64,000 bases of DNA from Spatholobus suberectus (GCA_004329165.1 CM014729.1:43488370-43552369); one strand, 5' to 3'; counted from the stretch's first letter, positions 1 to 11,733 are shown. Numbers and translations are program-made. The notes: a model not told the origin generated them from the letters alone.

Positions 1-817
1 TGTATCAAGCATGCTTGACTGAGTTTAACAACATAGCAAATTCATCTGCTTTGCATTCTATAAGGATAAAAAGTCAGAGTGGTATTGGATTCTGTATTCT
101 CTCTTCTCATGCAGATACAAAAGCAGTTAAAAGCATTGCCTCTTTTATTTTGCACAGTAATAAAGTACTTCATGTAATCAGTTCAGATGGACAACACAAC
201 TTCGAAGGCTTTGTGTTGGTAGTGACCATCTTTGCCTACAGATACAGTGGTCATGGTGCCACGTGCTTCCAACCAACCACAATGTTAAAATTCAGGCTGT
301 TTGTTTCAGGTCCTTATGCGACGATGAAATTTGCATATTTTGGCGCTTGGTTATTCAATAGAATATTTGCTAGTGCTTTTACTGTTGTGCACATTGCAAG
401 TTTTAGTGAAGTAAATAAAAGCCACTGGTTCAACCGAGAACTTGCTTCTTAAACCGGTAGTTTCGAACTTGAAGCAATGCAAACCGTCTTGGATGAACTA
501 GTCACAACTCAGTTTCATTGATAACCGATTAAAGCTTTATTTCATCACAAGTATAAAATTTCGTAAGCACCCAATTTTGATTGGGGTAAACGAAAAGAAA
601 AGGTAAAATAAAAACAAAGATAAAATTTGTTCAATCTTTTCAAAGTTTAAATTATCAAATAAAATCTTTTACTTTAATTAATTTTTATTTTGTAGCTTAG
701 GCCATAAACTTGTTCCTCCAGCCTTGTACGAATTTCAATTCTAACTTATCTCAAAAAACACAATGAAAGAATTAAAAATAGTTGAAACAATTTTAAAAAT
801 TCAACTTTTTAATCTAT
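1..817. other. Left flank, no gene recognised
   Basis: The first 450 bases are less AT-rich than what follows and hold a 145-codon open frame, but its translation resembles no family I know and has no domain motif. A pyrimidine-rich stretch ending in CAG near 116 could be a splice acceptor, so this might be the last exon or 3' UTR of a gene lying off the left edge; that is a guess. From 540 on the sequence is AT-rich spacer leading to the MULE insertion. Confidence 0.3.
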
Positions 818-1135
818 TTATCGTTAGGGGACTGTTATTTTCACACCCTTTTTTTCACTCTTTTAACCCCCATCTTTTTTAAAAACAAACCTAACTATCC
901 TTGCCCCTTCCCCTCCCATCCCACCCCCTTTTAAAATACTTCCCATCCCCTCCTCTCTTTCTTTCATTCCCTTCGTTGCATGTCTTTGTTGAAATGCCAA
1001 ACCTCTGTCACTGGAAGTGCATATTGCTGGAGCGCCACACTCGCCTGCCCCTTTAGGCGGCCACACTCTCACCGGAACTTTGCACTCTAGTGAGTGTGTT
1101 CTTGTTTTTTTTTTTTAAATTTTTTTTTTAGATTT

Positions 1136-1270
1136 AATGGAATCACGATTCTATTGTGTATTGATACACAACGAAATCTTGATAATGAGATTCCATTATG
1201 TATCTTGGTCGGATACACAACGGAATCATCTAACCAAGATACATAACGGAATTGTGATCCGTTATGTATT
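1136..1270. repeat. Left subterminal palindromic repeat of the MULE
   Basis: Several copies of a roughly 15-base unit related to ATACACAACGGAATC lie in alternating orientation, so the stretch can fold back on itself repeatedly. An equivalent but weaker array lies near the right end of the same element. Such subterminal repeats may be transposase-binding sites; that role is inferred. Confidence 0.6.
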
Positions 1271-1501
1271 TTTTACTTAAATTTTTTTATCCTTTAATTA
1301 TTTATTTGATTTAAATTATTTGTTTTTAAATTTTTTTTGTCTTATAAAGTATTTATGTAATATGTAGTTTATTTTTTTTATTTTAATAATTTATTAATTT
1401 TAAGTAATATTTTTTTAGAATGATTTTGTAATAATATTGTTTATATTTAATTATTAATTATTTCTTAATTGTTAAATTATTATTACTGTTTTTGATTCAT
1501 T

Positions 1502-3358
1502 ATGTCACGCATGAGGTTTGGTGCCTATCGTCCTAGACAAGGCCCTCCGTCAGATGATGCACCAAGCACTTTAGGCACCCACGACCGACCGCATCGACAC
1601 GTCAGGCTAAATAGGCTAAAGTGTTTAAGCAACAGCAGGAGGAGGAGGAGATACATACTAATGTACCCGATGCAGAGATTGACGTACTGAAGGCAGAGGT
1701 AGAGGCACCTCAAGCTGATCTGGCCGAGCGCATTATTGGACTCCATTTGCAGGAGGTCTTGTAGACTTGTCCCTACTCAGGTCTTACAAGGACCATGTTG
1801 TTAGACATATATAGTTGGGACAGCCTCATCCTGAGTTGAGGCTGACCAACCATAGGGGTAAGATATTGTCGATGTCCACATACTCGCAGGTTGCATAAAT
1901 TGTGTGGGGTTCATGGCTCGACCCTTTTATGTAGGCACAATATACTGCTGTCAACAAGGCCTTATATGTGCATTTGTTGAGCGATGTTATAAGGACACTA
2001 GCTCCCTCCACTTGCTAGCAGGGGAGATGACACATCATCTATGCACTTGCCTATTACATGCAAGGTCTATGAGCACGCATATTTTATGCATAAGGACGCC
2101 ATGGGGTTGTTGATGAGCGAGTTAGGCAATACCTTTGCTAGAGCTTGTGTGATGTTATCGTGGTTAAGGGAGACATACATCACATGTCAGGTAGTTGGGC
2201 AAACCACATTTGCTGTGAGAGCCTGTCTGTTACATCTTGTTGGCTACACAATATTCGCTAACAAGAGCTCGACACATGTGCAGGTCTACTACGTGGACCT
2301 ATTCCATGTCCTTCAGGCTTGCGGCAGATACTCTTGGGGTTTTATTGCATTAGCATTCCTTTACGATCAACTCAGCATTGCTAGTCTTTAGTCTACAAGT
2401 TTGAAGGATACATGAGCCTGGTCATGGTATGATTTTTTATTTTCTAGTAGATATGTATTTAAGGTTTATTTTGTTTATATAATTTAATATATTAATTATC
2501 GATTGCATGTGTGGATCTATGAGCACTTCCCTACCCTAGAATGAGAGTTGACCATTGGTTATTTAGTGCAACTTCCCCATCTTTATCGGTGGAAGCCTAC
2601 GGGGGGCGTAGGTTTTGCGTTAGGGACCAGACATACACTAGACCAACTGTAGTTGGACGATGTCATTTGGGTGTCCACATGACGCACATAGGGTTGTTTT
2701 GCTAATAAAGGCGATATCATTCTACTCTGGCTTCATCAGACGTGGTACCCATACGCACGCCTATCTACCGGAGAGGATGTTTAGGTAGTTTGGCTATATT
2801 TAGGAGATCCCTTGTCCTCTGCCTGTTCCATACCCATTGTTTACTACCCAGTTTGATGATTGGGGGGGAGGGGGCTAACAGGCGCACACGATGGACTAGA
2901 GGAGTGGCTATGCCGCACAAGGCTCCATGGACTTATATTGATGGCTACTTCGAGTGGTTCCACTACATTTCTTGTCCATTTCTTATTCATCCGGTGGAGG
3001 GAGATCCTTTGCGAGGCCCTTTACGAGTTCCTATGCTGCAGTAGCCTGTGCATAATCAGCCTGTGACGAAGTCTTCATCTAGCCACTCTTGTTTATGTGA
3101 GGTAAGTATCCTTATCTTTATAATGTGTTTTTTCAATGACAATGACACGTTTTTTAGTAAAAGTTTGCATTTCTTTTTTTGTTAACACAGTAGGAGAGAG
3201 TTGCTAGCATTATGGAGCGCATGCTGCACCTGAGGGTGGTACTTAAGGGCATGAACTAGTGATAGTATCCCGCGTGATGTATTAGTCATTGCTTAGTCAG
3301 GCATGGCATTTGGGTTCACCTATTAGAGGAGGAAGCGGAGGAAGACGACCACTTTTGA
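1502..3358 (+). pseudogene. Plant mobile domain (MAIN-like) transposon gene, broken
   Basis: Conceptual translation in shifting frames matches the plant mobile domain family (PMD, the MAIN/MAIL1 and phosphatase-7-long-form-like proteins), a domain spread by MULEs and gypsy elements. Recognisable blocks in order are an Arg-rich N-terminus (1502-1690), a CSLDTGDRGL-like region near 1940-2000, the strongest block at 2041-2391 (LPITCKVYEHAYF, VMLSWLRETYITC, FANKSSTHVQV, GRYSWGFIALAF), WIYEHFP near 2512, a degenerate block at 2640-2800 and an acidic C-terminus EEEAEEDDHF ending at TGA 3356-3358. Two intron positions remain: a donor at 2427 whose acceptor is lost, and an apparently intact intron at 3102-3190. 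Many stops and frameshifts show it is dead. Confidence 0.75.
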
Positions 3359-3786
3359 TAATTGACTTTTTATTTTTGTTTATGATTATTTGAATTGTTT
3401 TTAGTAATTGATATCATATGTACAGATCTTATTGTATATATTTTTAGATTTTGTAGACGTTTACGATTTTATATATGTTACACTTATTGCATTGTTGGTA
3501 TTACGTTGTTACAATTATATCACGCGATACAAATAAAAACAAACAAACGCAACGTAAATAATATTATTTGATAAAATAAAGTCACTTCTATATATATTTG
3601 ATACAAATACAAATAACAGTAAACAATATGCATTGTCATGGTTCACTCAAACTAATGGTTGCTTGGTCATTAGAGTTAGTTGACGCCTCAGGTTCACACA
3701 AGCACACAATGATTTGTTCAGCGGTTCATGATCGATGCAGATGGGCAAGGATCTCTTTAGGAGATCTGCCTAACGTAGTGTACAAC

Positions 3787-4092
3787 TCAATTGGCTAAGA
3801 AATTGGGCAAAGATGGACAACATCTTTGCCACATCTTTGCCACATCCTTATCATGTTTAATGTCCATAAACCCGTAATATACACAACCATCCCCTAAAGA
3901 TATAGTTTGACGGTAATGAATATCAAGTATTTTTCTGCTACTTTTGATCGCATCATGAATTTTTTTGTCCAAAGTAGCAACCGTCATGTCCTCAATGACC
4001 CTAAGCAAAGCAGGACCACAACGACATTGAAACAAGACCTCTTCAAATGTCATGTGATCATTGTAATACACCATAGTAAGGAATTTGTCCAT
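3787..4092 (-). pseudogene. MULE transposase N-terminal fragment
   Basis: A 101-codon minus-strand frame starting at 4092 reads as the N-terminal region found in plant MuDR-type transposases: a MVYYND start, a CRCGPALLRVIEDMT block, DKKIHDAIK, then YRQTISLGDGCVYYGFMDIK and an acidic DKDVAKMW stretch. In the family this PB1-like segment precedes the zinc finger and DDE catalytic core, both absent here. It points inward from the right end, convergent with the PMD remnant. Identification rests on the pattern of conserved blocks seen by eye, not on an alignment. Confidence 0.6.
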
Positions 4093-4204
4093 CTTTTAAG
4101 GAGAAGAAATAATATGGAATGAAGATGGTTGTCAAGAAAGGCAATGGTAAGTGCTTAAGAGCATATATCTTTTTTATACTAGTGCAGATATTATTTACGT
4201 ATTA

Positions 4205-4560
4205 GAAAATCATTAAAAGCTTTGTCTTATGCATCAAAAAAAGAAACGGTCCAAATTGCATTGACTAAATCAATGGCCTAGATCACACCAATTCAAATGT
4301 GTGCCTTGTTCACGCGTTATATAATCATTCAATGTAATGTCCTATGCGTAAAAAAAGAAAAAGAAATGCTCCAGATTGCATCGACTGAATCGAGAGTTCA
4401 AATCGCACCAATTCTAACGCATGCCCTATTCATTTGTCAAAGAATCATTAAATGCAATGTCCTGTGCGTTAGAAAAAGAAACAGTCCAGATTGCACATAA
4501 TAAATCAAGGGTCCAGATCACACAGATTCAAACATGTGCCTTGTTCACGCGTTAATAAAC
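4205..4560. repeat. Tandem repeat of about 117 bp, three copies
   Basis: Units begin with AATCATT-like sequence near 4207, 4324 and 4443, with a partial fourth start near 4558. Each contains a GTCCAGATTGCA-like core followed by CACACCAATTCAAA and GCCTTGTTCACGCGTTA-like sequence. Copies differ by scattered substitutions, so the array is old. It lies inside the right arm of the MULE. Confidence 0.8.
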
Positions 4561-4629
4561 CATTAGAAGTTCTAACTAAAAAACAAAAATGAATTTAATA
4601 AATAAGAATTATTAATTTCCAAATGCAAA

Positions 4630-4735
4630 ACGAAAACACATTTTCGTTATATATTTGGGATACATACATAATAGAAATGCTTTTTCATTATGAACAATAT
4701 ATAACAGAAACATGTTTCCATTGAGAAATATTTTC
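4630..4735. repeat. Right subterminal palindromic repeat of the MULE
   Basis: Alternating-orientation units such as ACGAAAACACATTTTCGT and AACAGAAACATGTTTCC form short palindromes, counterpart to the array at 1136-1270. Confidence 0.5.
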
Positions 4736-5279
4736 AAAATAAAAAAATACAAACAAAAGTTGGGATAAAAAGAACAAACAGTGGGGTAAGAATAGCAGCA
4801 CCCTTATCGTTAGCTTAAAAAAATTGAAATTAAAAAAAAAATTGTTGACCTGTTAATATTTCCCCATAAGGGCTCGATGTTTGTTTTCCCATCTAATCTC
4901 AGACACACATTAATAAATTTTTATAAATAATAAATTTATCAATTTAATAGTTTAATCGTAAGTTTTTATAAAATAAATCTGGTTTATAAAAGTTTATACA
5001 AATGGTATTTCATAGTTCTATTCTATTTTAACTTATATTATTTAAAATATATGTAAATCTTTATTATTAAATTACATATTTATCAATGTTTATTTAAAAC
5101 TTGATATACATGATTAAAATAATATCACATGATTTAATAGTTGAAATGATATGATATACCAATTATAAAAAGTTATTAAAGGCTTAAGTTTACTAAGACT
5201 TATACATGGGACACATCTATTGACATTGAGTGTAAGTCTTGAGTCTTGACAAATTTGCATCATTAATAATTTTATAAAA

Positions 5280-5490
5280 GGATAATACATTTGCAGGTCC
5301 TTGAATTTTTTGGATTTTTTAAAATTGGTTCCTAAACTATAAAAATTTATAATTGAATCCCTAATCTTTTTCAATTTTTGTAATCAGGTCCTTGGGGTTA
5401 ATGGTCCGTTTACAAATCATTAAAATTATGCCCAAGGACCTAATTAAAAAAATTGAAAAAGATTAGAGACCTAGTTAAAAAGAACTCAAA
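5280..5490. repeat. Inverted-repeat MITE, incomplete copy
   Basis: The left arm GGATAATACATTTGCAGGTCC and following bases match the element at 6116-6389, with a shortened, diverged right arm (GACCTAATTAAAAAAATTG onward). The two halves can pair around about 5400. Confidence 0.6.
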
Positions 5491-5629
5491 AATTATTTAA
5501 TATGAAAATTTTGTGTTTAAAATTTTTTCTATTTTGAAATGTAGCAAATAGTACTTTCTAAAATAAATACATATAGAAAAATAAAAAAAGAAAAGTTATA
5601 ACCTTTTCTAAAACTGGAGTCATCAAAAT

Positions 5630-5900
5630 TAGCCTAGCTTGATGGCTTGGTAGGTCAGGCTAGGTTGGGTTGGACTCTTTATTTTGAGGCCTAAAAAGAA
5701 TAGGGGCAATTTGGCTTGGCTCAATAGGCCAAACAGTTGAGCCGGACTATAAAAATGTTGGGCCAAAAGTTATCAAGCCTATTTGACCCGGTATTTTTTT
5801 AATTTTTTTCTTATTAAAAAATATATAAATTTATGCAAAAATAAATAAACAAAATGAGTTAATTTGGCCCGACCTATCAAGCCATATAGGCCAAAAAATG
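5630..5900. repeat. Possible non-autonomous DNA transposon remnant
   Basis: A GC-richer patch in AT-rich spacer with GGTAGGTCAGGCTAGG and, near the other side, GGCCCGACCTATCAAGCC in opposite orientation. The purine/pyrimidine style resembles hAT-like short elements, but no target duplication was identified. Confidence 0.3.
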
Positions 5901-6115
5901 TTCCTAAGGAATCTTTACTATATAAGACAACTCTACTAAAAACATAATTCCTTGAATGCCAATTAATCTTTCCTATATAATTTGCAATATATATGCGTTA
6001 TTAAATAGGGTAACTCAGTGGTTCTTTTAAATTTTAGGACAAAGAGGACCCTTGGAAGCAAATTTATAGGATGTGCAAATTACATGACATGTCTCTCATT
6101 ACTAAGTTTTATTTA

Positions 6116-6389
6116 GGGATAATATATCCACAAGTCCCTAAACTTTTTGGGTTTTTTTAAATAGGTCCCTAAACTATAAAATTTGTAATTGAGTCCTTAA
6201 TTTTTTCTAATTTTTGTAATTAGGTCCTTGGGGTCAAGAGAGAATAAAGAATATTCTAGCAAAGTTAACGGTTTGTAAACCCCAAGGACCTTATTACAAA
6301 AATTGAAAAAGATTAGAAACTCAATTACAAATTTTTATAGTTTAGAGAACTATTTAAAAAAATTTAGGGACCTATGGATGTATTATCCC
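6116..6389. mobile_element. Inverted-repeat MITE, 274 bp
   Basis: Long terminal inverted repeats: the left begins GGGATAATATATCCACAAGT and the reverse complement of the right begins GGGATAATACATCCATAGGT; most of each half pairs with the other. Related sequences lie at 5280-5490 and 42449-42733. No convincing target duplication is visible at this copy. Confidence 0.7.
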
Positions 6390-7562
6390 TTTTGTAACTG
6401 ATAAGTATTATCAATTTAGAATTGAATCAAGTGATACTATCCTAATAATCATGTATATCAAATTTTAGACAATTCAAGTATTTGTAGATATATAATTTAA
6501 TAATAGATTTATTAATATTTTAAAGGACATGCCATATGTTAAAATAAAGTGATGTGATGAAGTATTAATTAATTTTTAAATTATTTGAAAATTTTCTTCA
6601 CAAAGATTTTCAGTTCGATAATTATATTCATAAATTTATCATTTGCAAAAAGTTATTGAAAAAACTAAAAAGTTAAACTAGTAAGAAAAAATGACCAATT
6701 TTAAGGTAAACCATTTCAGAAAGTGGTGTATGGTGGACCATTATGTCGTTGCCGTCGGATATAATACTAAGATATTGAGAGGCTGAGATCATTTACACGG
6801 AACCTATTAAAACAATTTTTATTTATTGTATATTTTTTAATTTGTTTGTAAATTACAGAAAAACCCCGTTGGCACAAAAATCAAGTTATTTCACCCCAAC
6901 CACACGAACACAGACGCACTCAAGCAACCAATGGAGCAACGCACGACGGAAACACACCACTCACCAAGCAAGAAATTATCACAACACGGTAGGCTCCAAA
7001 AGGAATTGCGATTGCTTTAGAGAACAGTGCAAGTTTCTCTTCGTCTTTCTCTTTCAACTAAAGCTACCAACAAAACGAGTAAGAGGGAATTTGAGCAGTA
7101 AAAAAAGAGGGTGGGCAAAAAAAGAACAAGAGCCAAAAAAAGAAGGGTGGTAAAAAAATAACAAGAGCAAGTGACAGTAGTGAGGCACAAAATGTAGTCA
7201 GTTCGGAGCTTTGCCCTTGCGTCTTCAATTTTTTTTATATGACGGTTATGCAGATGCATCATGCCCGTCCAGAACGCGATTTAGGACTAAATTTCATCAA
7301 CAACATCTTCAAGGTCTTTCACGCCTATTGTACGGAAGGGAAATCGATAATGAGAAAACGTATTAAGGGTTTCTTCTTATCTCTGTTTTATTGTGAAGGG
7401 CCTTAATGTCAGTTAAAACTTAAAAAAGGGTACCAATGTCAATTCCTATTTTAAAAATATTATATATATTTTTTTTAAAATAAAAAATACCTGTTGTATC
7501 AGGTGAACATACCTGATCCACCGTAAGTCACTTAAATTAGAAGTCCACCGTACAACTTGTTA
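6390..7562. other. Spacer without recognised gene
   Basis: AT-rich up to about 6700, then a more balanced stretch at 6700-7420 with A/G-rich runs (near 7100-7165). Open frames of 81 and 103 codons overlap on opposite strands here, but both are low-complexity and neither resembles a known protein. I see no RNA gene. Confidence 0.4.
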
Positions 7563-7571
7563 GAAAAAATA

Positions 7572-8073
7572 GAGTAAACCATTAATTTCGTCCTCGAACT
7601 ATCAATCTCTCTCTTACTTAGTTTCTCAAATATTGAAAAATAATAAATAGTCTCTAATGTTTTGTTAAATTCGTCCCGTTAGTCTCTCAAGTATTGAAAA
7701 ATAATAAGTAGTCCTTACCATTTTATTAAATCCGTCTTATTAGTCCTTCTCGTTAATAATAAGTAGTGCCTAATGTTTTGTTAAATCCGTCCTGTTAGTC
7801 TCTCAAGTATTGAAAAATAATAAGTAGTCCCTAAAGTTTTGTTAAATCCGTTCCGTTAGTCATTCTCATTAATAACGAGAAGGACTAATTGAAAAATAAT
7901 AAGTAGTCCCTAACGTTTTGTTAAATCGTCTCATTAGTCCTACTCATTAATAACGAGAAGGACTAACGGGATGGATTTAACAAAACGTTAAAGACTACTT
8001 ATTATTTTTCAATACTTAAGGGACTAAGTAGGAGAGAGATTGATAGTTCGAGAACAAAATTGATGGTTTACTC
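7572..8073. mobile_element. MULE-type MITE, 502 bp, perfect 9-bp target duplication
   Basis: The left end GAGTAAACCATTAATTTCGT and the reverse complement of the right end GAGTAAACCATCAATTTTGT are near-identical over more than 40 bases. GAAAAAATA flanks the element at 7563-7571 and 8074-8082. The interior left half holds several copies of an ATAATAAGTAGTCC...GTTTTGTTAAAT unit of about 60-100 bp, and the right half is their reverse complement, so a transcript would form a long hairpin. Confidence 0.85.
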
Positions 8074-8082
8074 GAAAAAATA

Positions 8083-8439
8083 ACTAAACATCCTTTTCAG
8101 TTCTTGGGTTCACTTAATTAGTATTTGGTTTTCCATATTATTATCATATCAAGCCTCCTAGTCTTCACTGCTTCCATAACCTAGCTTAGGATAACGAAGA
8201 AATTATTAGATGCCCCAAAAGTGTTGCGCAAGATATTAATTGCAGCAATGTTTGATTACATTCATCTTAACTGATCACATATATCATTACTTGAATAGTT
8301 TATTTTACCATATCCATCATATTTTCTTTGTTTATAATTTATGAATTTGTGGTGTTGACTTTTCCATGTCATGATATATATTAGGATGTGAAGTAAAATG
8401 TACGTATGTAAACATCAAATTTTCTTGTTTCGTAATAAT
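8083..8439. other. AT-rich spacer
   Basis: Nothing recognisable between the MITE and the diverged tandem repeats. Confidence 0.4.
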
Positions 8440-8726
8440 AATGACTAGGCAATTAGAAAGTTTGTTGAAATAAATTGCAATAAATCAACCATAATTAATA
8501 AACTGATGTAAATTTATACCCGTTCAATAGTAATGAATTTATTAATGTGAGCACGCATACATAGTTAAATGCATATGGTTTAGAGGAAATTAATCTAATA
8601 TACTGGAATGCATTACACCCTGCAGGTTGGTTATACACACTTTAACCTGTGGCAAAATAGTTAAATGTGAACAGTTAAATGATAATGAATAACAATAAGT
8701 CAACCTTAATTAAATATATTGATGTA
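8440..8726. repeat. Diverged tandem repeat units, part 1
   Basis: One full unit (containing GTAATGAATTTATTAATGTG, GAGGAAATTAATCTAATATA and CCCTGCAGG) and the first part of a second unit, which is cut by the solo LTR at 8727. The rest of the interrupted unit resumes at 11464, and a third copy lies at about 11928-12080. Confidence 0.6.
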
Positions 8727-11458
8727 TGTGAACACCTAATTTTGTCCACCATTCTTGTTGTGTATTTTATTTGTTTTTATTTATTTATGTGGTTACCTTA
8801 TACATATAGTCCAAACACTTTAAATTAATACCTGTTCAATAACTCAATTTCTTTTACATTGTTTATTTACTTATAGCAAAGCTTAATTAAAAAAAGAAAA
8901 AAAAGAAGAAAAAAAAAAAGAAGTTTTATCTTTTGTTTTATTTTATTCTCTTCCTCTTCTGTTTCTTCCTTTTTTCTCTACGGCAGTGGTCATTCCCGCC
9001 CACTCCTCTTGCAGCAATTAGTCACCTCTCAACCACTCCACTCCCTGTGCAAGACGTGCACGACCCGCTCTGGTTCACCATTTTTTTCCCCCACTCATGC
9101 TGCAAATTTACCTGATTGCTTCTACAATTATCTAATTCCCTTGATTAATGCTGCAAATTGTACTTTTATTTTTCTCTCCAATCAACCAGATTTTTGGATT
9201 AATTCAAGCAACCACAAACACTTTTTCAATCTATAAATACCATTGCAATAAATAAGAAAAGGGTTCCGAAAATTGAAAGAAATCAGAAAACTGAGTGTGG
9301 AAAAGGAAAGTGCACTGAGAAGGAAAAGGTCCGTGAAAACAAGAGGCAAAAGCAGAGAAGAGACAGAGGAATTACAGCTACAATCGGTATACACTTGAAC
9401 ACAATTCTTTCTATTTTAATTCTTTCGTGTATTTTGAACGCTTGTGTTCCTGATATTGATATAAAACCTGCTTCAAATATTGTTACAAACATGATAACCA
9501 AAATAAAAATACAACGTTTAATGTTCACTGTACAAGCAATACACAGACTTCAAGCCATGAATCAAACTAGTTCTCGGCAACATCGAGTTTAATCTTTTCA
9601 ATACCACTAAAATAAGCAAAAAAATAGAACAAAAAAAAAAGGGGCAGAAAAAAAGTAACCTTTCCCCCCACCGCCGCAAACCCGCCTTTCGCCGTCGCCG
9701 GAAGCGATCTCCGGCGGCAACTCTTCTTTTCCTGTCTCCATCTTCCTCTTCCTGTTCTTCGCTGCATCGCCCCACGTCGTCAGCGAACCTTCGCATCTCT
9801 TCTACTCTCGCCGCATCGCCGGAGATCTGGCTCCCTTCCTTCAACAAACCCCGCGTTGTGCATCGTCACTAGCTTTTCTCCGCGTCTCCTCATACCCACT
9901 GCATGCCGCCATTACCACAGTACCAACAAGAGTGCCGCTCATCTCTCGCCTCTCGCATGATGAACGGGGCAAAGAAAAAGACCCCTTTTCGTTCTTCCAA
10001 ATTAGGCAAATAGGGGGGGGGGTGCCAGAAGTTTCGTGAAACTTTCCCCTCTTCCTTTTATTTATTTTGTTGTTTTATTTATTTATTTTACTGTTGTTAA
10101 TTTATTATGAATCTTCATCTGCTAGTTGGTTTTGGGCCTAGCCGTTAGTGTCCGTAAAGCTGGGCTTATTCTAGCACTTTTTTTTTTTTTTTTATTGTTA
10201 TTTTTATTTATTTATCTATTTATTTTTATTATTATTATTTTTTTTTTTTACGTAAAGGCTAGAGCCCGTCGGGGTTTCAAGACGTGACCTTTTGTTTTAG
10301 GCTATTTTTTTTTGTTTGCTTCCAAATCCCTGGGCCATCAAATACGTTGACAAAAATAGAGTAAACTTAGTTTATTTAGGCATTAACTTTCAAATAATAA
10401 TAAAATAAAGATAAGCCAAATTATAAAAAGGTTTTGTGACATAGACTTATTTCATAACTCTTTTTACGTGGAAATAAATAATGATAATACTAATAATTAC
10501 AATATAATCCATTAATAATAATAATATAACATTTCTAAATTAGCTACTTATGACTTAATAATAATAAAATTACAAAAAAAATCTCTAATAGAGTAAGGAT
10601 TATTTGGATGCGACATTCTCTTAATCCTAGAGTTTAAGAATGCAAGTTGTACAACTTGTTGTCTAAAAGCTCTTTTCTAAGTGAAAAAATGTTTTTAATT
10701 TATTTATAAAAATCAACAAAATCGAGTCTTGCAATTTAATTGATGATCACAAAATCTTAAGTTGAAAAAGGGTTAATTAGATGTGACATTTTTTCAATCC
10801 TGAGAATTTTGAGACACAAGTTGTACAGCTTGATGCCTTAAAACTCTTCTCTTGAATTCAAAATGTTAAAATAAAATTTAATTATGATAAAATAAAATAC
10901 TAAAATCAAAATTAATATAGTAAATTGGCTTGGGTGTACACCTCTGTCAATTTATATTTTAGGACGTATAAACCGTGACGGTTTTGAAATCTTAAATTTT
11001 AATAATAATTAAAATAATTAAAAATATCAACACGCAAAATATTTCCTACAAAAGAACTACGTGAGTCTGATTTTCCATTGCACTGGGAGATACGTAGGAG
11101 CAAGGGTCCACTCTTGTCGATCTCAAAAAAAAAATAATAATAATAAAATTTAAGATAAAATAAAAATCTTTTTTATAATAATAAAATTCTTCTTGCAATT
11201 ATTTTTAGGGTGAGATAAATATTTTAAAAGTCATTAATAATTTGTTTAATCAATTAGAGGTAATCGTCTTTATGACGGACGTTGTAGGATGCTAATACCT
11301 TCCCTATCCGTAATTGACTCCCGAGCCTAAAATCTGGTTTCATAGACCATTTTCTTTTAGGTTTTTCCAATGTTTTTCCTTAATAAATATTGGTGGCGAC
11401 TCCCTGTTTTTAAAAACTCTCTCTTTTTTGCCGTCCCGCCGCCACCCCGGTTGCCACA
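8727..11458 (+). mobile_element. Solo LTR of a Tat/Ogre-type Ty3/gypsy retrotransposon
   Basis: A 2,732-bp sequence starting TGTGAACACC and ending GGTTGCCACA, flanked by the 5-bp direct repeat ATGTA at 8722-8726 and 11459-11463. The last 250 bases have the look of Ogre/Tat LTR ends in legumes: GTAGGATGCTAATACCTTCC, TTGACTCCCGAGCC, AATAAATATTGGTGGCGACT, then a GC-rich CCGCCGCCACC tail. No internal region or second LTR is present, so it arose by recombination between two LTRs. A 90-base motif (GGTTAATTAGATGTGACATT and relatives) occurs twice at about 10580-10680 and 10755-10850. Confidence 0.85.
9232..9239 (+). promoter_or_regulatory. TATA box of the solo LTR
   Basis: TATAAATA about 500 bases into the LTR, followed by a purine-rich leader. 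The position suits the LTR Pol II promoter; whether it is used is unknown. Confidence 0.45.
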
Positions 11459-11463
11459 ATGTA

Positions 11464-11733
11464 AACTTGTTTGTTGAATTGTAATGAATTGATTAGTGTG
11501 ACACATACTTAAACGTATAAAGTATAGAAAATTTTCTAATATATTGGAATCATTATTTTAAATTGCAATCCATAACACAATTGTGGTGGCAATTAAGATT
11601 TTTATAGTTTCTCTAACTGTATGATGACTACAATTGTGATTACATTAATCATATTTATCTCATTTTAAAAAAAAAATCAAATATCACCATATAATTGCAA
11701 CCACGATTTAAAATAATAAATAGAATGAATTAA
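11464..11733. repeat. Diverged tandem repeat units, part 2
   Basis: Continuation of the unit interrupted by the solo LTR: GTAATGAATTGATTAGTGTG and TTTTCTAATATATTGGAATC match the corresponding parts of the units at about 8520-8610 and 11980-12070. The remainder to 11733 is AT-rich spacer. Confidence 0.55.

Larger units (their letters stand above)
827..4803. mobile_element. Mutator-like element (MULE), degraded, with 9-bp target duplication
   Basis: A 3,977-bp insertion bounded by a perfect 9-bp direct repeat, TTATCGTTA, at 818-826 and 4804-4812, the duplication length typical of Mutator transposons. Its ends are imperfect inverted repeats: the left begins GGGGACTGTTATTTTCACAC and the reverse complement of the right begins GGGTGCTGCTATTCTTACCC. 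Inside are a broken plant-mobile-domain gene on the plus strand, a fragment of transposase N-terminus on the minus strand, palindromic subterminal repeats at both ends and a tandem repeat near the right end. Neither gene is intact, so it cannot move by itself. Confidence 0.82.

Noticed and set aside
15..452. 145-codon open frame at the left edge
   Set aside because: No domain, no family resemblance and unusual composition; could be chance or UTR.
6842..7262. Overlapping open frames of 103 and 81 codons on opposite strands
   Set aside because: Low-complexity Lys/Leu-rich translations without motifs; probably chance.
9518..9847. 109-codon minus-strand frame with Arg/Glu-rich sequence
   Set aside because: Lies within the solo LTR and reflects its GC-rich stretch; not a gene.
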